From NCBI GenBank assembly GCA_964036665.1, contig OZ038528.1, positions 24,229,245-24,293,244 of the forward strand: a stretch of DNA of 64,000 bases, in the 5' to 3' direction. Every line of letters starts with the position of its first letter. Within the stretch, counting starts at the first letter, position 1. Of this stretch, positions 34,696-45,300 are shown piece by piece. Position numbers and translations under genes: made by a program. Below the pieces are notes generated by a model that worked only from the letters and a program-made list of their open reading frames with translations, searched no databases and had not been told where the DNA came from. This DNA comes from Gordius sp. MW1 (lineage: Eukaryota > Nematomorpha > Gordioida > Gordea > Gordiidae).

Positions 34696-34863
34696 CATGG
34701 GCGTGGTCAGGGGGTGGCAGGGAGAGGCGGATGCCCCCCTCTAAATTCAAAAAATCTTTAAAATATAATTTAATTATGGCTAAAATGTTCAAAAAATTAT
34801 TATTTTGCCCCTTTCTAAATCATTTTTGCCCCCCTTTAATTTCAATCCTGGCTAACGCCCATG
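34696..34863. mobile_element. CATGGGCGTAGCC hAT-like MITE, unit 1
   Basis: Flanked by ACCGCGTT and ACCACGTT. The orthologous copy in unit 2 (43,603) has a perfect ACCACGTT pair, so the insertion predates the duplication. Confidence 0.9.
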
Positions 34864-35040
34864 ACCACGTTAGTACATGGTTTATATTCTAAATTAAAGC
34901 TTATCTTTCTTACATCGTTTAACACATAAAAATGCAATAATATATTAAACATTTCACAACTGATTTCTAATACACTTAATGTTATATTAACAATGTGATA
35001 TGCTAGATCTTCGCGAATGACCACATATTTAACAACTGTG

Positions 35041-38000
35041 TCAGATTGAAATGGTAGGTTTGCTGCTTGAAAAATGATTCTGCCCATACAAACTCTGTAG
35101 TTTTTCGATTTCTTTGTTGTTTACATAGACGTAGTCATTGGCTAAATTTTTAGCATGAGTCACTGTAGTTACGCGAGTAAACCCGTTGGCCAAGGCAAAT
35201 GCATCTAAAGAAGCGGCCCCTTGGTGAACGTGGACGAATTCCACTGTCATCACCTTTAAAATTATTATTCGATAATTATAGTTATTTGATAAAATCAGTA
35301 TTTAATGATAATATAGTCCAATATCGATTGTGTGATTGATTACATCCCCTAATCTGGCAAATAATTACGATAGAAACAACTTAAGTTGATCCATAATATT
35401 TTTAATTTTCTTCCAAACCCTCAGATTTTTAGATGAGAGGGTGGGAATAAAAATGTGAAACAATAAATAATTTTATAGGTCTGTAGACATTATCTATAGG
35501 ATTATATAACTATTTTTATAAATAAATTTAAAATAGGATGGAATTGGAAATTTAGTTTCGAAAAACGTTAAAAAGGCCACTTTTTATATTGCTCAGTCAG
35601 TGTAAATTTTTTTATCATAATTAATTACCAGACTACGGAATACTTTTCTGTAAACCTGCGTTATTATTATTCACAATTACAATAATTTAAATAGTTGATG
35701 ACAATTTAAATAAAGAGAGTAAAAGATGAGAGGATTAACAAAATTAAATTAAATTTGTTTAAAAATTTTGGCTCAAGCCTTATGAAACTGAAAAAAAGGC
35801 CGGTCCATTTAACTAATATCCTTTGAAAATTTAATTTCTAGCTATTATAAAATATTAAGATGGTTTTGTATTTATGCATGGGGGTTTCCAGCAGTGGAAT
35901 AAAGGGCAACAATGATTTAGGGAGGGGCAAAATAATCATTTTTTGAAATTTAGCCATAATTTTAATAAATTTTAACAAATTTTTGGATTTAGAGTAGGGC
36001 GCCACCTTCCTTTGGCTACGCCCATGGCGATGTATTTACTTTAATATATAATTTATCGAAGGGTATAGTCATCAGGATGTCCAATTCGAAGCCTTCCACG
36101 TCCAACGAAAAGAAATCGACGACCGTTTGATTTAAGGATAGCATAATTGAGTAGAGGGAAAAACAGGGCAAGGCTTGTCCTATTTTTTCCGATTTTAAGG
36201 TAACCGTTGGTATTTGGATGCGACCCAGATTGAAATGTTGATAAAAAGGTAACTAAATTAAAAATAATAATATTAATAAATCAAGGTTGTTTTTAACGTT
36301 TTTCAGCTGAGTTTAGATGTACAAACAACAATTATTATATAGCTACTAATGGCTAAAAAAACGTAAATACGATATCAGAGTGTTTCGCGAGCACTAGTAA
36401 ATTTTGAGCAAGCTTTTATTTCAAAAAAGTGTATCTTTTGGAAATAACATTCGCATGCAATGTTTATACTCTTTAGGGCTTGTCTTAATATCGAATTCAG
36501 TTTCAGATTCAAGTCGCGCCAATTAGTCATTTTGGTTTTGATAGTTAAAAACGTTTTTTGTTTATTCCAACTTTTGAGAATAAATCTAAACTTTGCCGCT
36601 ACCAAAAATTATAAAAACATTTAACCTTTAGGCTTGGGAAAATTTTTGCATCTTACAAAATCGCTGTTATGTTATGCGTCTGAAATGTAAATCTGCTGTG
36701 AATTCTAACTTATTACGCGGCTATGTCATAACCCATACGAATCCGATATTAGGACAAGCCCTAACTCGTTACTTAATGATTCGTCAAAGTAGTTACCTCG
36801 CATTAAAATGGGATTAGCCGTGACTGAATATAATAACACAAATTAACGAAGTACCATAGATGGGTTGGGTGAAGGGCTCAGACAAACGTTTGCTAAATAC
36901 GATTTTCGATGTTTCGTCAAGGCCAATTTAAAATTAGAAGGATCAGCTTCGACCAACAACCCCGTCCAGTTGTATTCCCGTTCCAGGTAAAGGGAGTTAG
37001 ACCGTGTTTCCCCGTCCAGCGCACCACATTCTAAGAAAAATCCACCTCCCTGAAAATTAACGACATACCATAGACCATTAGGAATATCCTCTTTTAAAAT
37101 GCCAAAAAATATTAGTAAAATTTGCGAAATCTTTAAAGGGGGGGGGGGCAAGGATTGGATTTAAAGAGGGCAATAATGATTTAAGGAGGGGCAATAGTAA
37201 TTTTAACCAAAACTATTTTACGATTTTGAAAATTTTTTGGATTTAGAGGGGGGTAGCCCTACTCTTAAGCGGGGGTATTAGCTATTGGAAACGGAGAAAA
37301 TTAAGAGCAAATACCCCACTAGTGAATTCAATTGTCGGTGGTGTAAGGGAATACATAAAAATCGTCATGCTTAATTCGTTTATTCGGCAAACACTAAAAG
37401 TACTTAGAATGACGACTCCCCATTTTCTTCAATTTTTGCCCAACAATTTTAACAAAATCGCGATGAAATTATATTCTTAAGAAAATTGGTGTTTGGAATA
37501 GAATTTTATACTTTATCCGCAAACAAACTTTTAAAATTTTATTGCTTATATAAAAGCCATTGTTAAATATTAATTAATTAAACGGCATTTTGCCATGATA
37601 GTTTACCTTATAAGGAATCTTAAAATTAATAAAACCCAATTCTTTCTAGACATGGCAAAAATAAAATTTGAATCAAAATCGAAAAACTTTTCTGCGTTAC
37701 CTACCCCTATCTAAGCAAAGCAGAATCTCATGGAAAGGATTGCAATTATAATTGAATCAAGTTATGTAGAATATTAAAAATATTTGGTCCAAGAATACAA
37801 AAAAATATATGGAAAAATTAGGAAAGAGCCTTACCAAAAACTTTATCTTTAGAAAATTTCACTTACATTAAGATTAAATTGTGTTGCGTTGCGTGCGCTA
37901 CGTGAGGGGGGGGGGGGGGGTTTGGTTTAATTCCTATTCTATTCACATTTTAAGTCTTTGTAAAATCCAATTTTATTAGAGATTAACAAAACTAATTTTG

Positions 38001-39341
38001 CTACATTTCGATAAAAAACAAATTTTTACTAACAACCTTACATTTTACACATGGCAAATATTTATAAATTTAAAATTCTTCTTTTCACAGTAGCTACTCG
38101 ACTAGCGCAGTTATGATAGGGACTAGAGAGGACCATTATGATTTAGGGAGAGGCAAAATGACAAATTTTTGAAATTTTAACCGTAATTACATGAAATCTT
38201 ATGGAATTTATGTATTCTTAATTTAATTCCCATTTGAGTTCAATGGTATGCGCCATAAAATGGAATAATTTATCGCCTTTTATACGATATTTGTAATTTA
38301 GTACATTATTAAGATGTTCATTGAGATAGTCTGAAAACCTTGGGAAAACGCGAATTTATGCGAAAAAAAACTTTTTGAAGGTGTGCAAAGAAATTACAAA
38401 GCATATAAGCCTTAAAATATACCTAATATAGTTTTACCGTTAAATTGAGATATGGTTTGACCGCTTCTATTTGACCCATGGAAAAATCTTTTTTCATTGG
38501 CTCATTAAGCGCGTATTCTTCAGATGATGGCTAAATTTGCAATTTTTTCGAAACGCGAAAGTTATTATTTTACTTGGTGTATAAAATTTTTCCTCAGAGC
38601 CTTTATGACTATAACATCATCTGCCAATAACTTGGGCCCAACAAATAATATATTTATCATGGAGGGATCCAACGGTGAGGTAGTAATAGATTTTATTTCA
38701 AACTGAGTCTGCTGTGTACTGTGTAATTTAAACAAAAATAACCAATAACCATAGCTTTATATTTTAATTTGAAGATGAAATAAATTTAATTATAAATCAT
38801 CAGATTATCTAATTATTATAGTTTAATCATTTGTCTTATAAAATTTTTCAATTTTTTACAGTTACTTATATGGTAACGTGCTTTGTCCTTTTAATTGTTT
38901 ATGTTATATTTATGGTGATAAAGTGCCTATGATAATTTGAAAATGTTAAGTCAACAATTATTGCTCTAGTGATTAAGCATCTTGATCTTAAACGATAATT
39001 TTATATGTAATAATAAAAAATTGGACAAAAAACTAGAATAATATTGAATCATGGTTTTTTTAGCTATTTTTTTACCTTTTATTTCGATCTATATCCAAGG
39101 AATTATCTATTTGGCTATATGCTTTGCTTCCGTATGCATTACTTGATTCTGATCTTTGAATTGCTGAATTATTTAATTTTGCGAATACCTCTGGACCCAT
39201 ATCGCCGGTATAAAATGCAAATAACGGATATTTAACTGTCTTCAATTTACTGAAAATCATCGCAGATAATACTATAGCCGATATGCCTAGGAATAATACG
39301 AACAACGCTTTAGGTAGATTCATTCGAGATTTGGAATTCAT
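35041..39341 (-). CDS. FkbM/Star-METTL24-like methyltransferase, paralogue 1
   Basis: Exons on the minus strand: 39341-39076, 38718-38574, 37049-36855, 36252-36040 and 35253-35041 with the stop; phases agree. Exon 1 encodes a short cytoplasmic tail and one membrane segment (LFVLFLGISAIVLSAMIF), so a type II membrane protein is likely. Exon 2 gives LFVGPKLLADDVIVI. Exon 3 opens the FkbM domain: GGFFLECGALDGETRSNSLY, then GLLVEADPSNF and NVCLSPSPNPSM. Exon 4 carries FFSLDVEGFELDIL, the conserved acidic motif of Methyltransf_21. Exon 5 gives VEFVHVHQGAASLDAF. Relative to family members about 25-30 residues before GGFF are missing, so one small exon between 38,573 and 37,050 is unassigned. The family includes SAM-dependent O-methyltransferases, but Star-type animal members have no proven substrate. 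Confidence 0.85.
35877..36025. mobile_element. CATGGGCGTAGCC hAT-like MITE, unit 1
   Basis: Left end CATGGGGGTTTCC is damaged, right end GGCTACGCCCATG intact. It lies 15 bp downstream of the fourth exon of paralogue 1 and is shared with unit 2 at 46,209. Confidence 0.8.
36476..36761. mobile_element. PIF/Harbinger-like MITE, unit 1
   Basis: TTA|GGGCTTGTCTTAATATCG ... CGATATTAGGACAAGCCC|TAA. Shared with unit 2, so it predates the duplication. Confidence 0.75.
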
Positions 39342-39349
39342 TGTTTGGA

Positions 39350-40715
39350 AGCTAATATTGGAAGTTAGTAGTATTTTAACTGTGAAAACGGCTGCTGATT
39401 GCCGTTGCCGATTTTAATATTTGTAATAGGCCCGAGGACATTTAGTTCAAATAATCAATTGCCCAGCTCTCACCTTAGATGTGTTTTGCGTACTTTTGGC
39501 TATTTTGTTTTTAGCTTGCGCCATTTTAAGGCGGCCGCGAAGTAAGAATGTAAAAATTTTATGTATTTAACCGATCAGGCGCTTGCGGTAATAGAAAGTG
39601 CTGTATGCTGTGTGTGTCTTCTAGAAATGTAATAAAAATTTTAGTTACTAAGCCAATATCATTTATTTACATTGGCTCAATGCAATCGGGTTATTGATAA
39701 CTATCGTTCTAACCCACAAATACAAAATTTAATATGAGGCCAAGTATAACATATTTACCGCTGCTCCCTTAGCTTATGTAAGGTCAAAGACGGCTATATC
39801 AAATTTTGAATCACTTTTTTGTCGAATTGAGAAGGGAATATAACGTGAAACATGGGTTTATAACGCGATGTAAAACCTTGAATTAACGGTAATGAGCGTT
39901 GGAGGGATTATGAGAGATATTCATATTGAGACATGATTGAACACGATATTGAAAATATAATAATTTTTAATAATTTTATAATATTATAAAATGTTTAATT
40001 GAATTAATTAGAATTTAGGTCCTAAAGGAGAATTGATTATATTGATTTAAACCGCATTTAACTGGTCGATATAAATAGGTGCTATAGCGGAAACGAAAAA
40101 TAACACCTGCTATCAGTGTGGTAAACTGTCCAAAAAGTATTATTTAATAACCGATTTAGAGGTATAAATTCATTAAACATTTATAATTTTTCAAAAAAAA
40201 ATTAAGCCTTAGGCAAACTAGGCAGAGGAAAACAACAAAACTAGATTGAATAACGGTGCACGATGCTTAATCTTTTAAACGCCCAATTATTCATATAAAA
40301 CCATTTTATATCATTAATTATTAATAGATTGTGAAGGATCTATTCTGCAATATGGCATGATAAACATTAAACCTAATCTTTTAAATAGCCTAGCCGTAAT
40401 TTAATAAAATTATTTTAGATCAAATTATGATAAGCTATCCCAACATTTTTGACCTTAAGTTAATTAAAAATGCATTTGTCTATCTAAATTATCAAATCTA
40501 AAATCAAAAGGCGTAATGTGTCCCCAATCTAACTAATAAATAAATTATTCCCTTTTCCTATTTTATTTCCTTGTTAAATCTTGTCTATTATAAGTTTTTT
40601 TTATCTATTTAGGCACACAATAAGATCCATTATATTAAAAATACAATGTTTGATTATGAATCTAATAAATAATAACTTCGAAGTTGTCTAATCAAATATG
40701 TAAACTGTCAATAAT
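39350..40715. other. Upstream region of paralogue 1, shared with unit 2
   Basis: No gene recognised. Sequence similarity with 50,100-51,985 continues throughout, so the copied unit included at least 1.3 kb upstream of the start codon. The promoter is presumably here, but no core motif is convincing. Confidence 0.5.
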
Positions 40716-40784
40716 AATGAAGTGATGTTAAATTGCTAGTAGCTTTAACTACAAACGCGAGCACGCACACTGAGCTGTAATATG

Positions 40785-41516
40785 AGTGGGGGTCAAAGGA
40801 GCTCATCAGGAAAAAAGGAGCACACTTTGTTTATTGAAAATAAATCAAGGCAAAACTATCAAACCTATTTCTAAGAAAAATTTGCACAAAGAAGGGTGTA
40901 TTAATTTTAAAATAACCCTAACCCAAATCAAGAAATCAGTCCCTCATTTTTTTTAAAAAACATATCATCTCATAAAATGTCAATATACATTATGCAATTA
41001 TATCACATGTATATAAACAAAATGATACAATAAAATCTTTTCATACATGATTGACTTTTATTATAAGTATGAAAAAACATCAGGATAAATAAAATATGTA
41101 ATTTTATAAATATCCATAGTTGGTATTTAAAAAATATAAGTGCTAAATTATACAATAAAATCTTTCCATACATAAATGACTTTTATTTTAAGTCTAACAT
41201 CAGGATAAGGTATTTGCTAAAACAATATGTTAAATTCTGATATACATGATGAGAAATGTTCCAATACAATCTTTATATATTCATATATTTACTTGTTATG
41301 ATTTCACTAGGACATGTTAATATATAATATTTTGTGCTAAGACAATATGTTAAATTCTGATGAATAATATGAGATAAGTTCCAATAAATTCTCTAAAAAT
41401 TTATGTATATATTACTTGTTACAAATTCAAATTCACCATATCAAAAACCCTGAGCAAATCTGAGCAATCATGACGAGTTTTGCTCCTATTTCTGTGCTCC
41501 TTTGACCGGTTCCCCT
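40785..41516. mobile_element. 732-bp hAT-like non-autonomous element
   Basis: A perfect 8-bp duplication GTAATATG (40,777-40,784; 41,517-41,524) bounds the element. Inner terminal inverted repeats are GGTCAAAGGAGC (left) and its inverse GCTCCTTTGACC (right). The interior has imperfect repeats of TGACTTTTATT(A/T)TAAGT and ACAATATGTTAAATTCTGAT. No transposase. Confidence 0.85.
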
Positions 41517-41998
41517 GTAATATGCTAGTTTATCAAAATAAGTGCTCGCTGTTCGACTCAATAGTTTTAACAGTAGCATGTAAAATTGCTCGAGAGGTTA
41601 GTCGAAGCAGCAAAATTTGTTAAAGCATTGAGCACATAGCTCGAGCAGATAGCAAATTTAATTGAATTCACTTGTAGTGTGTAATTTTAATTGTTCAAGT
41701 ATTAATCTAAATGCAAAATTAGAATTTTTTGATAGTGAGCCTCTTAGTTTTCAGATTTTAATATAAAAACAAGCAATAATATTATGACCATGATTATTTA
41801 TAATCATAAATAAGAATAAAGGGAAATGATAGGACTTTAATTTATAAGTAGCATCATTGAATAATACTTCAGGTTATTTAGAATATTTTTGATGCTGTTT
41901 TCGTGTTTGGGAGAACAAGCCACAAAACACATTCACAATATGTACGTCTGCATAATTCCTATTAACATCTAAGACATTGATGAGGGAAAGCAACTCAC

Positions 41999-42150
41999 TT
42001 GATTCTTCTTAATCTTTATATTATAGAGATCTCTTAAAAAATTTTGAAGCTTAAGGACATTGGCATCAATGTCATTTATATATACCAGAATCCCTGTTTC
42101 CTCAATATCTAATTCTCTTTGCTTAGGAAGATGATGAAAATAGTCTTCAT
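41999..42150 (-). CDS. Candidate internal exon of an unknown gene
   Basis: The minus strand is open over 152 bases between TATATTTTAG and a strong donor CAA|GTGAGT. It encodes an acidic, helix-like stretch with HHLPKQRELDIEETGILVYI and DANVLKLQNFLRDLYNIK. A further open stretch (SALEQIYAGREATPMH) lies upstream at about 42,310-42,180, but I could not join the two in phase. I do not recognise the protein. Confidence 0.35.
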
Positions 42151-42406
42151 CTAAAATATACAATGATTATATACAAACTAATGCATTGGTGTTGCTTCCC
42201 TCCCAGCATATATTTGCTCTAAGGCAGATGCAAGGGATACGTTAAGAAGGATCATTATGTGAGACAAGGTGGCACAAACATGAAGTTTAAAAAACTTTCA
42301 GTTTAAATTACACTTGTTCCATTACAACAGAGAATATCAAAAGAAATGCCTTAGACTCAAATGTAAAATTAAATAAAATTAAGAATTTGGGAGGCAGCTA
42401 GCAACT

Positions 42407-42812
42407 ATGTCAGCCAACATCAATAATAGAATATTATGCACTTTTAAAGATCATCTTCTGTCTTTGATTGATCTTGTGGGAATGCAAAACTTGCCAGATA
42501 TGGCAACTACAATATCACAAATAAAGGGTAATTATCTGACCTACGTTTGTAAAACTTGTTAGGAATTTTAAGGTCAAACGTAAAAATTGAAATACAACAA
42601 AATCCTATTTCACATAATGAAACATTAGATCAAGTATTTTAATTTTATTTTAACTTAATTTGTTTTAAACAAGTAATAATCATATGTCAATTAGTGTATT
42701 TACAAGTGAGGTATTGTCTTATTGTCATAATACAACATTGTCTTTTAGACCTTAACAATGTACTAATGTCACCAAAACTTTGCCATGAATATGGCCAGGC
42801 TCATCACCTAAA
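42407..42812 (+). CDS. Candidate small gene, unknown function
   Basis: Two phase-compatible exons: 42407-42527, starting MSANINNRILCTFKDHLLSL and ending at G|GTAATT, and 42749-42812 (CTTTTAG|AC ... AA|GTAAGT), giving LNNVLMSPKLCHEYGQAHHL. A third exon from about 42,871 (KYLMWKTVFRML, stop) would fit in phase. The total would be near 74 residues, leucine-rich and probably helical. I do not recognise it. It could be chance splicing of AT-rich sequence. Confidence 0.3.
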
Positions 42813-43602
42813 GTAAGTTTTAATTAGGCTAATTATAATGAATTTAGATATCAAAAGTCCTAAAGGCACGTAGAAAATATCTTATGTGGAAAACAGTGTT
42901 TAGAATGCTATGAACACAATTGTGAATGGTATATTATAATTTATTTTGGCATAATTATGTTTTAGATAAAGAAAATATTCCATAAACGTTCATAATAATT
43001 CTTTATTAGCAATAATATTTGAATTTGTTTCTAGCTTCATTTAGTTGATACCATGATGTTGTTTTCAAAAAATATCTTTATGAATTATTAAACATACAAA
43101 AATTACCTACATATATCCAATATATAAAAAATTAAACAAATACCATAGTCAGTTCCTATTTCCTTACCTTCAATTAATTGATTCCATGTAAAAGTTCCTC
43201 TCAAAAAATTACTAAAATATAATTTCTTGAAAGAATCAAAAAATGGATTGGATACACGAGACCGAAATCACAAACGTGAGTAAGAAATTTTGTTTTTTTC
43301 TTACGATTCGTGTTTCTCCGATCGCGATAAACACGAATCGGCGCTTCGTTATTTTTTGGATCGAATAAGAAAATGGAATGTCAGATCGCTTATACAGTAC
43401 AAGAATTTGGATCGTGTAACATAACAATGGCTCTGAAATAACGTCCATTAGTCGTGATTTAAGAATATTAAAAAAAATTATTTATTTAAAAATTCAAGAA
43501 CTGTGAAATAATACTTTATTAAAGACCAAGAATTTGTTTGATATTTTCCACCTAATAGACATTAAATCTATGACATATGCAAAGATATAGCTAGACCACG
43601 TT

Positions 43603-43767
43603 CATTGGCGCGGCCGGGGGGTGGCAGGGAGGAGCGGATGCCCTCCTTTGTATTCAAAAAATCTTTAAAAAATAATTTAATTGTGGCTAAAATTTCCAAA
43701 AATTACCATTTTGCCTATTAAATATTTATTTTGGCCCCCTCTCATTTCAATCCTGGATACGCCCATT
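43603..43767. mobile_element. CATGGGCGTAGCC hAT-like MITE, unit 2
   Basis: Perfect ACCACGTT duplication (43,595-43,602; 43,768-43,775). Ends CATTGGCGCGGCC and GATACGCCCATT. Confidence 0.9.
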
Positions 43768-43778
43768 ACCACGTTAGT

Positions 43779-45138
43779 ATATTTAAACCCTCGCTCGGGG
43801 CTCCGCCCCCAAACCCCCTGCTGGGGCTCCGCACCCAGTTTCCAGTCGGGAGCTACGCCCCCAAACTCCAGTTTCTTGGGGGCTCCGCTCCCAGACCTCC
43901 CTAAGCCAAGCACAGTGCCGCTTCACATATCTCTGCTTTAAATCCTCATACACATCGATTATTACTCTTTGATACTATGTATAAACAAAGCATATTTGCT
44001 ATGCATTTTATGTTCAAATCGATATGAGCATTGTGTAAAATTTAACCCATAATTGCATCATTCAATATTATTGGAAAAAGCTTAAGTATATTCATGCCCG
44101 ACTTGACTCGATCTATATCAAAGCAAAGTTTTACCTAGTTTAACCCAGTACACATTAAAAAACAATAGGCAGTAAACGCCTACTGCGAAGCTCAAAATGT
44201 CATTTATGTGACAGCGACAGACTAATAATCGTGATATGCTTTTGGCTTACGTAGCAATTAATATGTGATTTACGTTAATTCGAGGAAAAGCGTCATTAAA
44301 CTGCTAAAGTCTATTCAAACGAGATGCACGTTATTATTGGGGCAAATAAAAAAACTACATGTGACGGTATGAATTGATAGGTTTAAATGAGGCAAATGCA
44401 ATAGGTGTTAATTTAGGCGTCAAAAAACAAAAAAAAATTTGATCCACACTAAAGGCCAATGGTCATTTTTTTCCATTGGGCAGCAACCAGGAGACGGTTA
44501 AAAAGGATATGAATAAATAAAAAAAAAATTTGATTCACACTTTGGCCAATGGTCATTTTTTTCCATAGGTAAGCAGCCAGGAGACGGTCAAAAAAGATAT
44601 AAACAAATAAAAAAAAAAAATTCGATTCACACTTTGGCCAATGGTCATTTTTTTCATTGGTCAGCAGCCAGGGGACAGTCAAAAAGCCAATATTGTAAAT
44701 GATATTAACAAGAACAATCAATGTTAGGTTAATAAAAAAAATTTGCCCTAGCCGATATTTGAACCCATATTAATAGTGGCATAGGCATTTGTAGGAGGGG
44801 GGGGGGCACAGCACAGGGACCCATATCAGTAAAGGTATAGGCCCTTGTAGGGGGGGGGCACATGGTATCATTATCAATGTTAGGTTAATAAATTAACAAC
44901 ACACAAACAAATTTGCCCTCGCCGAGATACGAACCCATATCAGTAGAAGCATAGTAGGGGGCACAGGGTATCGTACTCAGGATGGCTTATTCGAATTAGA
45001 AGCGGTCTCCGTGGTAAACAAGATTAAAAGCGTGACAAGACATTCGGTGCGTGACTAGACATTCGGTGCAAGACATGACATTCCGAGCGTGACAGTAAAC
45101 AAATGGAAAGTGAGCCCATAAATTGCATAGCAATTCAT
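43779..45138 (-). mobile_element. Helentron/HINE-like element copy D
   Basis: On the minus strand it begins near 45,138 with GAATTGCTATGCAATTTATG, carries tRNA B-box relics (44,750; 44,935), a short array of GGCCAATGGTCATTTTTTTC units (44,450-44,700), the inverted start motif (near 44,005) and ends in repeated GGGGGCGGAGCCCC-type hairpins with CCCCGAGCGAGGGTTTA. Unit 1 has GTTAGTACATGGTTTATATT at this place with no insert, a paralogous empty site that approximates the ends. Confidence 0.75.
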
Positions 45139-45300
45139 AATTGGTTAATATATTCTAAATTAAAACTATCTCTCTTACACCGTTTGACCCGTAAATACAA
45201 TATATTATACATTTCACAACTGATTTCTTATACACTTAATGTTATATGAATAATGTGGTAAGCTAGATCTTCGCGATTGACCACATATTTAACAACTGTG

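Larger units (their letters stand above)
34628..40715. repeat. Tandem segmental duplication, unit 1
   Basis: Collinear with about 43,531-51,985. Shared landmarks run from CTAATAGACATTAAATCTAT at the left, through all methyltransferase exons and two shared MITEs, to GTCCCCAATCTAACTAA and ATTATAT(T)AAAATACAATG at the right. Unit 1 is shorter because unit 2 gained several elements. Confidence 0.85.

Noticed and set aside
43226-43450. A short plus-strand MDWIHETEITN exon with GTGAGT donor, or the 70-codon minus frame
   Set aside because: No partner exon or family similarity was found; both remain equally likely by chance.
43681-43941. Overlapping open frames on both strands (78 and 86 codons)
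   Set aside because: They cover a MITE right half and the GC-rich 3' end of Helitron-like copy D, where stop codons are rare by composition.
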